The notes under the pieces were generated by a model that saw nothing but the letters and a program-made list of their open reading frames with translations, was not told the origin of the DNA and searched no databases. A stretch of DNA of 64,000 nt. Source: Megaustenia siamemsis (lineage: Eukaryota > Mollusca > Gastropoda > Stylommatophora > Ariophantidae). The stretch spans positions 7,689,507-7,753,506 of the forward strand of contig JAVIAB010000102.1 in the NCBI GenBank assembly GCA_032433765.1, read 5' to 3'. Both the position numbers and the translations under genes were made by a program. Every line of letters begins with the position of its first letter. Position 1 is the stretch's first letter. Positions 33,250 to 44,422 of this stretch are shown piece after piece.

Positions 33250-34757
33250 GATGTCCTCAAGACCATTTTTAAAGTTCTAGTAAATACCAGAATGTCGTCA
33301 AGACCAGTTTTAAAGTTCTAGTAAATACCAGAATGTCGTCAAGACCGGTTTAAAGTTCTAGTAAATACCAGAATGTTGTCAAGACCGGTTTTAAAGTTCT
33401 AGTAAATACCAGAATGTCATCAAGACCGGTTTTAAAGTTCTAGTAAATACCAGAATGTCGTCCAGACCGGTTTTAAAGTTCTAGTAAATACCAGAATGTA
33501 TTCAAGACCAGTTTTAAAGTTCTAGTAAATACCAGAATGTCGTCAAGACCAGTTTTAAAGTTCTAGTAAATACCAGAATGTTGTCAAGACAGGTTTTAAA
33601 GTTCTAGTAAATACCAGAGTGTCCTCAAGACAGGTTTTAAAGTTCTAATAAATACCAGAATGTTGTCAAGACCAGTTTTAAAGTTCTAGTAAATACCAGA
33701 ATGTTGTCAAGACAGGTTTTAAAGTTCTAGTAAATACCAGAGTGTCCTCAAGACAGGTTTTAAAGTTCTAATAAATATCAGAATGTCGTCAAGACCGGTT
33801 TTAAAGTTGTAGTAAATACTAGAATGTCATCAAGACCGGTTTTAAAGTTCTAGTAAATACCAGAATGTCGTCAAGACCGGTTTTAAAGTTCTAGTAAATA
33901 CCAGAATGTTGTCAAGACAGGTTTTAAAGTTCTAGTAAATACCAGAGTGTCCTCAAGACAGGTTTTAAAGTTCTAATAAATATCAGAATGTCGTCAAGAC
34001 CGGTTTTAAAGTTGTAGTAAATACCAGAATGTTGTCAAGACCAGTTTTAAAGTTCTAGTAAATACCAGAATGTCGTCAAGACCGGTTTTAAAGTTCTAGT
34101 AAATACCAGAATGTTGTCAAGACCGGTTTTAAAGTTCTAGTAAATACCAGAATGTCATCAAGACCGGTTTTAAAGTTCTAGTAAATACCAGAATGTCGTC
34201 CAGACCGGTTTTAAAGTTCTAGTAAATACCAGAATGTCATCAAGACCAGTTTTAAAGTTCTAGTAAATACCAGAATGTCGTCAAGACCAGTTTTAAAGTT
34301 CTAGTAAATACCAGAATGTTGTCAAGACAGGTTTTAAAGTTCTAGTAAATACCAGAGTGTCCTCAAGACAGGTTTTAAAGTTCTAATAAATACCAGAATG
34401 TTGTCAAGACCAGTTTTAAAGTTCTAGTAAATACCAGAATGTTGTCAAGACAGGTTTTAAAGTTCTAGTAAATACCAGAGTGTCCTCAAGACAGGTTTTA
34501 AAGTTCTAATAAATATCAGAATGTCGTCAAGACCGGTTTTAAAGTTGTAGTAAATACCAGAATGTTGTCAAGACAGGTTTTAAAGTTCTAGTAAATACCA
34601 GAGTGTCCTCAAGACAGGTTTTAAAGTTCTAATAAATATCAGAATGTCGTCAAGACCGGTTTTAAAGTTGTAGTAAATACCAGAATGTTGTCAAGACAGG
34701 TTTTAAAGTTGTAGTAAATACCGGAATGTCATCAAGACCAGTTTTAAAGTTCTACTT
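33250..34757. repeat. 41-bp satellite with higher-order blocks
   Basis: About 37 copies of GTCAAGACCGGTTTTAAAGT + TCTAGTAAATACCAGAATG. A block of variants in fixed order (ACAGG..., GAGTGTCCTC..., ATATCAGAATGTCG..., GTTGTAG...) recurs around 33600, 33720, 33920, 34340, 34460 and 34580. This indicates amplification of multi-unit blocks. Confidence 0.95.
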
Positions 34758-34790
34758 AAAGTGTACCAGAGGTGTTCAAGACTATTTTAG

Positions 34791-34834
34791 CTGAAACAAA
34801 TGTGATGGATACAAGCATAACTGGAGGAGAAAGA
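34791..34834 (+). CDS. Weak candidate exon (44 nt)
   Basis: The acceptor GACTATTTTAG (weak pyrimidine tract) is followed by 44 nt ending at a strong donor AGA|GTAAGA. The open frame reads ETNVMDTSITGGER, enters after two bases and leaves in phase 0. The phases would fit between 11540-11584 (ends with one base) and the terminal exon at 42757 (phase 0). Length and weak acceptor make this tentative. Confidence 0.28.
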
Positions 34835-34954
34835 GTAAGATACTTGTCAGGGATACATACAAGTTGAATTTATAGATAGCTTGATTTACTTGTTAGCAGA
34901 TATAAGTATCATAAAAATTGTCAACTCCAAAATAAATCTCCAAAGTAAATAAAC

Positions 34955-36447
34955 ATGAAATGATATTATGTGGGGCAGTGAGTAGAACTGTAGAAAACAT
35001 GGTAAATAGACATGAAATGATATTATGTGGGGCAGTGAGTAGAACTGTAGAAAACATGGTAAATAAACATGAAATGATATTATGTGGGGCAGTGAGTAGA
35101 ACTGTAGAAAACATGGTAAATAGACATGAAATGATATTATGTGGGGCAGTGAGTAGAACTGTAGAAAACATGGTAAATAGACATGAAATGATATTGTGTG
35201 GGGCAGTGAGTAGAACTGTAGAAAACATGGTAAATAGACATGAAATGTTATTGTGTGGGGCAGTGAGTAGAACTATAGAAAACATGGTAAATAGACATGA
35301 AATGATATTATGTGGGGCAGTAAGTAGAACTGTAGAAAACATGGTAAATATACATGAAATGATATTATGTGGGGCAGTGAGTAGAACTGTAGAAAACATG
35401 GTAAATAAACATGAAATGATATTATGTGGGGCAGTGAGTAGAACTGTAGAAAACATGGTAAATAGACATGAAATGATATTATGTGGGGCAGTGAGTAGAA
35501 CTGTAGAAAACATGGTAAATAAACATGAAATGATATTATGTGGGGCAGTGAGTAGAACTGTAGAAAACATGGTAAATAGACATGAAATGATATTGTGTGA
35601 GGCAGTGAGTAGAACTGTAGAAAACATGGTAAATAAACATGAAATGTTATTGTGTGAGGCAGTGAGTAGAACTGTAGAAAACATGGTAAATAGACATGAA
35701 ATGTTATTGTGTGAGGCAGTGAGTAGAACTGTAGAAAACATGGTAAATAAACATGAAATGTTATTGTGTGAGGCAGTGAGTAGAACTATAGAAAACATGG
35801 TAAATAGACATGAAATGATATTGTGTGAGGCAGTGAGTAGAACTGTAGAAAACATGGTAAATAAACATGAAATGTTATTGTGTGAGGCAGTGAGTAGAAC
35901 TGTAGAAAACATGGTAAATAGACATGAAATGATATTGTGTGAGGCAGTGAGTAGAACTGTAGAAAACATGGTAAATAGACATGAAATGATATTATGTGGG
36001 GCAGTGAGTAGAACTATAGAAAACATGGTAAATAGACATGAAATGATATTGTGTGGGGCAGTGAGTAGAACTATAGAAAACATGGTAAATAGACATGAAA
36101 TGATATTGTGTGGGGCAGTGAGTAGAACTGTAGAAAACATGGTAAATAGACATGAAATGATATTGTGTGGGGCAGTGAGTAGAACTGTAGAAAACATGGT
36201 AAATAGACATGAAATGATATTGTGTGGGGCAGTGAGTAGAACTATAGAAAACATGGTAAATAGACATGAAATGTTATTGTGTGGGGCAGTGAGTAGAACT
36301 GTAGAAAACATGGTAAATAGACATGAAATGATATTATGTGGGGCAGTGAGTAGAACTGTAGAAAACATGGTAAATAGACATGAAATGATATTGTGTGGGG
36401 CAGTGAGTAGAACTGTAGAAAACATGGTAAATAAACATGAAGTTTGT
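34955..36447. repeat. 57-bp satellite, open in both strands
   Basis: About 26 copies of CATGAAATGATATTATGTGG + GGCAGTGAGTAGAACTGTAG + AAAACATGGTAAATAGA. With 57 = 19 codons and no stops, the plus strand encodes about 500 codons (HEMILCGAVSRTVENMVNR per unit) and the minus strand about 510 (MFSTVLLTAPHNIISCLFT per unit). Variants: G/E, V/I, R/K/I, I/L. No splice sites, start context or third-position bias favour coding. Confidence 0.95.
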
Positions 36448-36609
36448 CACATATTATGATATTAAGCAGCTAAACTAATAGAGAGACCAGATGAACTTCG
36501 ATGTTTAGGCAAAAGCCTTTCTTTAGGTATAAGACAACAAATATTTATGCAAAAAAAGACACAAAAACGAGAATGCACAACTCTAAAACAAATATAAACA
36601 TATGAAGGC

Positions 36610-36900
36610 CTGATAAGGAAGACTTTTTTCATTCATTCTCAGCATATGGCCGATGTGTTTCCAACATCTGCTTCTTATAAAGTTCCACTGTCTCTTGTTT
36701 TAGACTCATTTCTAACCTGTACATTTGAAATCTATTCTTTCCAACTTATGTTTGAGATCCATATAGACATTTCTTTATCTAAGGCATTTAATTTCCTATC
36801 TAAAGTCTGGATGGATTTCCAACTTTTTTCACATCCATATGTCAGCATTAGTATCACACAGGAGTTCAACAATCTAAGTTTGATTACAGTCGTGGACTAG
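36610..36900 (-). mobile_element. LINE family D internal fragment
   Basis: The minus strand reads KLRLLNSCVILMLTYGCEKS-like, then WKSIQTLDRKLNALDKEMSI, and GHMLRMNE at the lower end. It matches 18340-18600. Weak continuation may run to about 37300. Otherwise 36901-37330 is unassigned. Confidence 0.65.
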
Positions 36901-37337
36901 ACTTTCCGTTTTGGTAACAGTCGATGTGTTATGACTGTGACTTGTTATACCGCCAATCATCCGTCCATTGCTGAATACCTAAAAATAAAATGGCAGCCAG
37001 ACATTTCATTATTCCTTCTGCATTTATCTTTTAGAGTTAAGGAAAAAGATATTTTGCTTTTTCTTCATTCCTTCTTCTTGTTATGTTGTACCATTATGTT
37101 TCTAAACGTTTCTACTTTTCTGTTCACCTATCTTTTTCATGGATGCATAAGCAATTCCACAGAAACACAAGTCAGTTTGGAAATTCTTCCAAAATTGTGA
37201 AGTGATCTTCCTGTAATGTTGTTAGATCATCTTTCCCTTGTGTGTCTGTCAGTTTGTTTTAGATGTCTTCTGGGGAAGGTCAGATGTAGGCTGACACATC
37301 AATAGTTTTCTTCTCCCATGTACAGCTTGTACACTAC

Positions 37338-38148
37338 AATACACTGTGTTGAACTCATTCTCCTATATAAAACTGTCATCATACACACTGTTCAACTCGC
37401 TTTCCTATATAAAACTGCCATCATACACACTGTTCAACTCGCTCTCCTATATAAAACTGTCATCATACACACTGTTCAACTCATTCTCCTATATAAAACT
37501 GTCATCATACACACTGTTCAACTCATTCTCCTATATAAAACTGTCATCGTACACACTGTTCAACTCATTCTCCTATATAAAACTATCATCATATACACTG
37601 TTCAACTCATTCTCCTATATAAAACTGTCATCGTACACACTGTTCAACTCATTCTCCTATATAAAACTGTCATCATACACACTGTTCAACTCATTCTCCT
37701 ATATAAAACTGTCGTCATACACACTGTTCAACTCATTCTCCTATATAAAACTGTCATCGTACACACTGTTCAACTCATTCTCCTATATAAAACTATCATC
37801 ATATACACTGTTCAACTCATTCTCCTATATAAAACTGTCATCGTACACACTGTTCAACTCATTCTCCTATATAAAACTGTCATCATACACACTGTTCAAC
37901 TCATTCTCCTATATAAAACTGTCGTCATACACACTGTTCAACTCATTCTCCTATATAAAACTATCATCATACACACTGTTCAACTCGCTCTCCTATATAA
38001 AACTGTCATCATACACACTGTTCAACTCATTCTCCTATATAAAACTGTCATCATACACACTGTTCAACTCATTCTCCTATATAAAACTGTCATCATACAC
38101 ACTGTTCAACTCATTCTCCTATATAAAACTATCATCATACACTGTGTT
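37338..38148. repeat. 42-bp satellite
   Basis: About 19 copies of CTCCTATATAAAACTGTCAT + CATACACACTGTTCAACTCATT. CATCG/CATCA/GTCAT variants occur in a repeating order. 42 = 14 codons, so two plus-strand frames stay open for about 290-310 codons. Confidence 0.95.
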
Positions 38149-38329
38149 CAACTTGTTCCCAACACCAACTTTGTGTTTGTTTACTAGTGCCGGTGCCAGA
38201 TTTAAGCCTAAACTAAATAAGCTACAACTTGGGGCCTCACAATCCGAGGGAGCCACAAATTTATTTATGTTGTAATTAGTGATAGAAACCTTCCAGTGTT
38301 CATTTTGTAACATAGGACCTCAAGGTTTC

Positions 38330-39165
38330 ATTTAGCTTGGCCAGGTCTCCTTTCTTTCTTCTTCTTTCTTCACTTCCTCTTGTATCCATTTTGCTGTTGA
38401 GGGAGATACAAAGTTCTGCTTGTCCTTTTGGCACCTTCAGTAATCCCAGTTGATGTTTTTGTATTGCTTCTTTGATGTTGGCTGTCCATCTTACTCAAGG
38501 TCTGCCTCTTGCCCTTCTTCCTTCTCCTCTTTTAATGTATGCTGTGTATGGTAAGGAATCATGTGACATTCTTTCTAGATGGATTCTTCTTTTTTTCTTC
38601 TTTTCTCTTTCACTGATACCTAAAAGGTGTCGTGGTTTATATCATTTGTCGTTCTTGTGCTGCTCGAATTGTCTGAATTAGTGATTTTCCTTTGTTGTTA
38701 CATGTCACTGCATCTATCCATCTTCTTCTTTTCTCTTTCACTGATACCTAAAAGGTGTCGTGGTTTATATCATTTGTCGTTCTTGTGCTGCTCGAATTGT
38801 CTGAATTAGTGATTTTCCTTTCTTGTTACATGTCACTGCATCTATCCATCTTCTTCTGGGTCTTCCTCTTGGTCTTTTTCCATGCATTCTCGAGAAGAAC
38901 GCCCTTGATGGTGATTGGTGAGGATTCATTCTGACCAGGTGGCCAAACCATTTAAATTGTTGTTGTTCTATATATTCTTGGCAGGGTTTTGTTCCTACTA
39001 TTTTTCTTATGGTTTCATTTGGTATTCTATCTCTTCTTGTGTTGTTTGTTACTTTTCTCAAGCATCGCATCTCACATGTATTGATCTTTCTTAAATGTGA
39101 TTTAGAAAGGGTCCATGTTTGACTTTCATAGCACAAAGTTGGTAGATATCTAGATGGATAAATCA
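38330..39165 (-). mobile_element. LINE family G 3' end with 128-bp tandem duplication
   Basis: The minus-strand frame 39136-38765 reads MCYESQTWTLSKSHLRKINT, CEMRCLRKVTNNTRRDRIPN, QFKWFGHLVRMN and GKRPRGRPRRRWIDAVTC, a post-palm RT end. A segment beginning CTTCTTTTCTCTTTCACTGA is present twice in tandem, offset 128 bp (38597 and 38725). A second RT-end-like stretch (RRARGRP, RWTANIKEAIQKHQLGL) at 38340-38560 may be another LINE joined to it. Confidence 0.75.
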
Positions 39166-39355
39166 GTTTATTTGTATTTTCTGTATGTACCTTAGGATTG
39201 GTTCAATGTCTACTCTTTTTTTAGGGCCTCAATAAGCCCTAATACAGCCCTGACTGGCCCACTTTGGTTCCCTGCATTGCGCTTTTGCCAGGCCTCTCCC
39301 CAACTGGGTTGCTCATCTTTCATTCTGATCATAACCTCAGATATGCAACGTTTCA

Positions 39356-39432
39356 TTTTTATTATTGTTATTATTATTATTATTATTGTTATTATTTTTA
39401 TTAGTATTATTATTATTATTAGTATTATTTTT
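39356..39432. repeat. (TTA)n microsatellite
   Basis: Interrupted TTATTATTG/TTATTAG repeats. 39166-39355 is unassigned. Confidence 0.9.
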
Positions 39433-39711
39433 TGTTAGAAACCAATCTAATATAAATTCCATTCTATCCCCCTGACCTCCTACCCAAACATTATATTAAC
39501 ACCAATGTTTGACTTTATTCTTGCATATAAGACTATTTGTATCATTGCACTCAGACATTGTCCATTTATACTCAAATCTCTTGCCTGATTACACAGGGAA
39601 AACTCAGCACAGAGCTCAAACTCCATAGCACTTGCAAGATTCTCTTGTGTTTGACTTGTATTTGTTTGTTAAATATTTACCTGTATTGCCTTAAGATTTG
39701 CAATTCTATTT

Positions 39712-39935
39712 TGTATACCAATGATTACAAAATGCTCTACCCTATTGTACAAATGATTACAAAATCCTCTACCCTATTGTACAAATGATTACAAAATCCT
39801 CTAACCTATTGTACAATTGATTACAAAATCCTCTAACCTATTGTACAAATGATTACAAAATCCTCTACCCTATTGTACAAATAATTACAAAATCCTCTAC
39901 CATATTATACAAATGATTACAAAATCTTGCATCTT
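39712..39935. repeat. 32-bp minisatellite
   Basis: 7 copies of ACAAATGATTACAAAATCCT + CTACCCTATTGT. The flanks 39433-39711 and 39936-40317 contain no gene I can see. Confidence 0.93.
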
Positions 39936-40317
39936 ATACACCTGTATATTTGTAACAATCTTAAAATCTGAATGGGACCAGTCAAAAAGACCATTTTAAA
40001 ATATACAAATGTGTGTACAGCTCTTTCTAATAAATGTTCATATTTTTTTGTCATATTATCATTTCACTTTTAGTTAGTTCATAGAATTATGTTCACTTCG
40101 ATTATTGAGAATGTTTTCCTGCGTTATTTTAAAATTATGTCTGCGACTTATATGAAAATTGCTCTTGTTAGAAATGCTGTTATGTGCTGCCATGAAGTTT
40201 ACACATTTAGCTGACATGCTTCCAGTGTATCTTACCCTAATTCCCTATTCCTGGCAAGCTTCTTAATTTCATTAAAGGTGTTTATGTCAACAATTTTTAA
40301 AGTATTACTGAGTGAGA

Positions 40318-40710
40318 AAAGTCATTTTTCTATCTATCTATCTATCTATTGACCTTTTGAGCTGTAGCCAGCCCATAGGGCGTAGACCAAGTTACTCCTT
40401 CTCTTATATAAATTGTTATTCTAGCAGTTTTCAATTCTTTTAAAGATATTTTATCAAATCTCGCCATTTGTCTCTGTTCTGTGCAAGCAGCTCTATCTCA
40501 TTGTGGGAGCCGATTCCTGCTGCTCTTGCCTCTCTAATCAATGTTCTTCTCAGTGTCTCTCTGGGTCTTCCTCTTTTCCTCTTACCTGTTGTTTCCCGCA
40601 TGAAGACTTGCTTTACTATTCGGTTATTATCTCTCCTCATCACATGTCCAACATATGACCATCGTCTTTTCTTGATGTAACTGAAGATATTAGTGGTTAA
40701 AGTCATTTTT
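40318..40710 (-). mobile_element. LINE family C with 12-bp TSD
   Basis: The body is 40330-40698 between AAAGTCATTTTT copies (40318-40329, 40699-40710). Intact minus-strand frame 40706-40440: IKKRRWSYVGHVMRRDNNRI, VKQVFMRETTGKRKRGRPRE, LAQNRDKWRDLIKYL. The (GATA)n tail is 40331-40350 (read CTATCTATC). Confidence 0.93.
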
Positions 40711-40914
40711 TGAATCTTCCCAGATTCTCATTTAATCACAAATAAGAAGTTTCTCCAAATAATTTCAGTTTCATGACATATTTCATCACTTCATTACAGA
40801 GTTCCATCTTCTGTGCATTTCTCTCAGCATAAAAAATTTATCCCTTACCGACCTGCTGAGTCAGTTGTAAGTTAAGGGCTTAACTTAAGAAAAACACACA
40901 TTGGGGGTTTAGCC

Positions 40915-41095
40915 CGGCAAACGTTGTGAGAATACCAGACCCAATGGTCGACCACGAAAAAGATGGATGGATGGAATATTAGAAGCACTAGGAAACATAA
41001 CAGCAGCAGAGACGAACAGAAGAGCAAAAGACCGCAAATTATATCTCCCCTCGATGCTGAAAGGCAAATGAGGAAGGAAAGAAGAAGAATGACAC
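40915..41095 (+). mobile_element. LINE family F 3' end
   Basis: NGRPRKRWMDGILEALGNIT, AAETNRRAKDRKLYLPSMLK, with a (GAA)n-type tail (GGAAAGAAGAAGAATGA). 5'-truncated. The same end is found at 52290-52780 and 58064-58477. 41096-41458 after it is AT-rich, unassigned. Confidence 0.8.
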
Positions 41096-41458
41096 AATTC
41101 AGTACATATTTTCAAAGTCAATTTTTTTTTGTTCGTAAATTTATTTGAACAAATTGCATTCAGTGCTTTTTTTTTTAATTACAAGAACAGATGATTTTAG
41201 CTACATTTATATTATTATTTGAATAAGTTGTCTTCTGTGGCTTCATACAAATTATGTGTACAATTGATTATTTGTATAAATTGTTGAACAACCGACTTTT
41301 AGACTGTTCATTAAGTTGAATGAACAATTTGTCCTTCAGTTAACTCAAACAAGGATATGAACAATTGACTTTAGTGGAGACATTTATTATTTTAATTTTG
41401 ATTTTAATATTTGTTTTATATAATGTCTTCATTAAATGTCTTGCATATGTCTTGACCT

Positions 41459-42132
41459 AGTTTATGTAAACAAAGAAAATTCTCAAGACCCACAATTAAA
41501 TATCACAGTTGAGGAAATACATCTGGAGACAGTCCAGAGCTACAACTACCTGGGACATTCTATAACCAATGATGGAAAATGCAGAGCTGAAATAAACAAA
41601 AGAATAGGTATGGCAAAAAGTAATTTTAATGCCATGAAAAATATACTAACAGCAAAACAAATATCAGCTGGGCTAAACTGAGAGTGGCAAAATGTTACGT
41701 CTTCTCAATATTCCTGTATGGTGCAGAAACATGGACATTAGACAAGAAAACAGAACAGAAAATTGAAGCCTTTGAAATGTGGATTTATAGAATAATAGGT
41801 AGAATTGGATGGAAACAAAAGATAACAAACGATGAAGTTTTAAAACAACTGAAAATAAAAAGAGTACTATGAAATAAATCAAGACAAGACAAATGAAATT
41901 TTTGGGGCATGTCAAAAGACACAACAGCCAACTAAAAGTAATATTGGAAGGAAAAATACAAGGTAAAAGAGGCAGAGGCAGACCAAGACTAACATGGACG
42001 AGTAACATCAAAAGATGGTCAAGTCAATCTATGTCAGCCTGCACCATCAAAGCAAGAAACAGAGTAGAATGGCGATCCATGGTAGCCAACCTTCGTTGCG
42101 GAGAAGGCACACGATGATGATGAGTTTATGTA
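41459..42132 (+). mobile_element. LINE family E with 10-bp TSD
   Basis: The body is 41469-42122 between AGTTTATGTA copies (41459-41468, 42123-42132). It reads VEEIHLETVQSYNYLGHSIT, KRIGMAKSNFNAMKNILTAK, then after frame breaks MAKCYVFSIFLYGAETWTLD, EAFEMWIYRIIGRIGWKQKI, MKFLGHVKRHNSQLKVILEG and RVEWRSMVANLRCGEGTR. The (GAT)n tail is short. Confidence 0.93.
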
Positions 42133-42284
42133 TAACATTCTGGCAACACTGTTAACTTTAAGGCTATTTGTTATAACGTTCTATTAACACTTTGACTTTG
42201 AGGCTGCCTATAAATTTATATGAACTCAGCTGAAACTTTGTTTATAAATTATGTAAAATTAGTTCATACCTTTCATGTCCATAG

Positions 42285-42715
42285 CTCCTCTCAAGTATCA
42301 TAAATGTTCCCTGCAGCTCAATTGTTTAGATCACCAATAAAATGTCCAATAATTAAAGAAATAGTTAAATTGTTTAGATTGCAGTTCAAATGTCCAATAA
42401 TTAAAGTCACATCTAAATTGTTGAGATCACCATCTAAATGTCCAATTATTATCTACAGCTAAATTGTTTAGATCACCATCCAAATGTCCAATATTGTCTA
42501 CAGCTAAATTGTTTAGATCACCATTCAAATGTCCAATTATTACTTACAGCTAAATTGTTTAATTTGCCACTTAGATAGATGTCCATTTAACACTTACTAT
42601 TAAATTGCTTAGTTCACCATTTAAATGTCCAATTATAAATTGCTGTTACATTGTTTAGTTTGCCACTCAAATGTCACATTTATAAATGACAGCTAAAGTG
42701 TTTAAATTACGTCCT
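42285..42715. repeat. Degenerate about 45-60 bp tandem repeat
   Basis: About 8 diverged copies of ATTGTTTAGATCACCATCCA + AATGTCCAATTATT + ACAGCTAA. Much older than the other arrays. Confidence 0.75.
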
Positions 42716-42756
42716 TTTGTGTTATTATTATTATTATTTTAACTATTTTTGTTCAG

Positions 42757-43050
42757 ACTTACTCTCAATTTGTGTTTGACCGTATCACAGCCAGCTATAT
42801 AATAGATGACCCATGAGCATAAATTGAAAGCAGAAAACATTGCAACTACCATGACATCTTCAGCTGTAGATGACTGATGTTACTCACAACCACCCCTTCA
42901 TGTCTTACAAGGCTGAAAACATGATACTAGTTGAGGTGTTTTCTTATTTTGTTTTCTGCTCCTGATCCTTTTATATAGTTGTCTGTGGACTGTATTTGTA
43001 TTTGGAGAAATTTGTTTATGTTCAGAATAAACATCTTTTCAAATATTCAT
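42757..43050 (+). CDS. Candidate terminal exon (stop and poly(A) signal)
   Basis: A long pyrimidine-rich acceptor (TTTTAACTATTTTTGTTCAG) is followed by TYSQFVFDRITASYIIDDP and a TGA stop (42814-42816). About 210 bp of UTR-like sequence then leads to AATAAA at 43026-43031. Coding entry is phase 0. I infer that it is the last exon of the plus-strand gene whose PH-like exons lie at 6515 and 7560, because no other plus-strand gene is visible between. The link is unproven. The product is unknown. Confidence 0.5.
43026..43031 (+). promoter_or_regulatory. Poly(A) signal AATAAA
   Basis: Canonical hexamer 210 bp after the stop of the candidate last exon, followed by a T-rich stretch (CATCTTTTCAAATATTCATC). 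Confidence 0.5.
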
Positions 43051-43148
43051 CTGCCTATATTGAGTGTGTGAGATCATATGTCCGACAGCTGTGACATTGT
43101 GACCTGACTCAGGACAAAGAGGGCATCGCTAAGTTTGTTCTTCATTCC

Positions 43149-43700
43149 TTAAACCTTTCCGTACGTTTTGCCGCCGCATAGGGTGCCACTCTCAATTTGA
43201 TTAGTGTGAACCATCATCAAACAATATTCTTTTTACAAGACTTGTATCATCTTGGTATTGGTGGAATCTAATTCCTTGTTCAGTTATATAAAAATTCATA
43301 TATAATATGTTATATGTTAAGAAAAAAGTAAAGTACCCCCGTCACGCCAAGTGGCGTATAGGGAAATATGGTGTTAGTGACCCTATATTTTACAGACCTT
43401 CAGCACATGATTTTTGGGGTAATGTGGTCGGTATTACGCCCGTGCTGCTTTACTTTCCCAGAAAAAAATCCGGTACCTATTTAAGGCTGGGTGAACCCGA
43501 AAGCCGTTGGTTGGGATCGAACCCTACCCCCCCTGTCCTTTGTAGTCCAGTTCACTAACCATTGAGCTATCGTGGCTCCCATGTTATATGTTAGATGAAT
43601 ATAAATATATAGATTGATTATCAAAACCATGAAAAATTTTGTCTCTGAAATCTCTTCCGTTGCATTGATAAAAAAAAAGCTTTTGTATGGAAAGAGTTAA
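43149..43700. mobile_element. TTAA-flanked MITE, copy 2, interrupted by SINE1
   Basis: The body is 43153-43696 with TTAA at both sides. The left end ACCTTTCCGTAC is inverted to the right end GTATGGAAAGAG. Apart from the SINE at 43320-43580 it aligns in inverse orientation with 21069-21372 over the whole length. Confidence 0.82.
43307..43593 (-). mobile_element. SINE1 with 13-bp TSD inside the MITE
   Basis: The body is 43320-43580 between ATGTTATATGTTA copies (43307-43319, 43581-43593). Full-length head (GGAGCCACGATAGCTCAATGG on minus) and B-box (GGTTCGATCCC). It must be younger than the MITE it interrupts. Confidence 0.94.
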
Positions 43701-43799
43701 GAGAAGGATGGTTGAGACAAGGATGTAAACATTGAGAGACTGAGGAGTCTGGAGGTGGAAATGGTTCTGATCAATCGACAGTGCTTAGCAGGAAATATA

Positions 43800-43875
43800 A
43801 ATGTGCTGCTTGCTTGTGTTTGCCTGGTGACTACAGGAATATACCTCTTCGTCATCCGCCCTTAAAAAGGACATT
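43800..43875 (+). repeat. Dispersed repeat P, left part
   Basis: TGCTTGCTTGTGTTTGCCTG ... TCATCCGCCCTTAAAAAGGA CATTAA matches 45685-45782 and 55010-55098. Its continuation (GTGGGTGTGTCTGCGTTGTG) is missing here and reappears on the far side of the piggyBac relic at 45649. Confidence 0.65.
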
Positions 43876-44237
43876 AACTCTATGGATCTTAAGAAAAGGG
43901 AAATAACTCCACCAAAAAATGTGACATGTCGACTTTAAAACGCGTTTGTAAAATAACGGCTGCACTTCAAAAATTAATAATTATAACTTAAAAGGAGAAT
44001 TGAACGCAATTTAATAAAAACCAAGACATCACAATGCGATCGTTCGTTTGTTTACAATTAAGAAATAAAATCAGTCGAACACACACACACAAAATTTTGT
44101 TGGAGAAATCACAAAAGTTGTGTGAAAAAAAGCATATACATGCTAAATAAAAAAAGTATTTACTCACCGAACATCACAGGTTCAATTCCGCATGATACTT
44201 GGCAAATCAGTCCCCCTTTCCCAGATGAATTTGACAC

Positions 44238-44422
44238 AGACTGCAGCCAAAAACAGTTGAATGTGGTCGTTTGATGACTGCAGCCAAAAACAGTTGAATG
44301 TGGTCGTTTGATGACTGCAGCCAAAAACAGTTGAATGTGGTCGTTTGATGACTGCAGCCAAAAACAGTTGAATGTGGTCGTTTGATGGCTGCAGCCAAAA
44401 ACAGTTGAATGTGGTCGTTTGC
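44238..44422 (-). repeat. 37-bp repeat in piggyBac C terminus
   Basis: 5 copies of TGACTGCAGCCAAAAACAGT + TGAATGTGGTCGTTTGA. 37 is not a multiple of 3, so the translated repeat cycles through three frames (RPHSTVFGCS, TTTFNCFWLQS, NDHIQLFLAAV) yet stays open. It separates the KKVCYFC segment from the final residues. Confidence 0.93.

Noticed and set aside
37318..38275. Two plus-strand frames of about 300 codons
   Set aside because: 42-bp satellite read in two frames. No splice sites or known domain.
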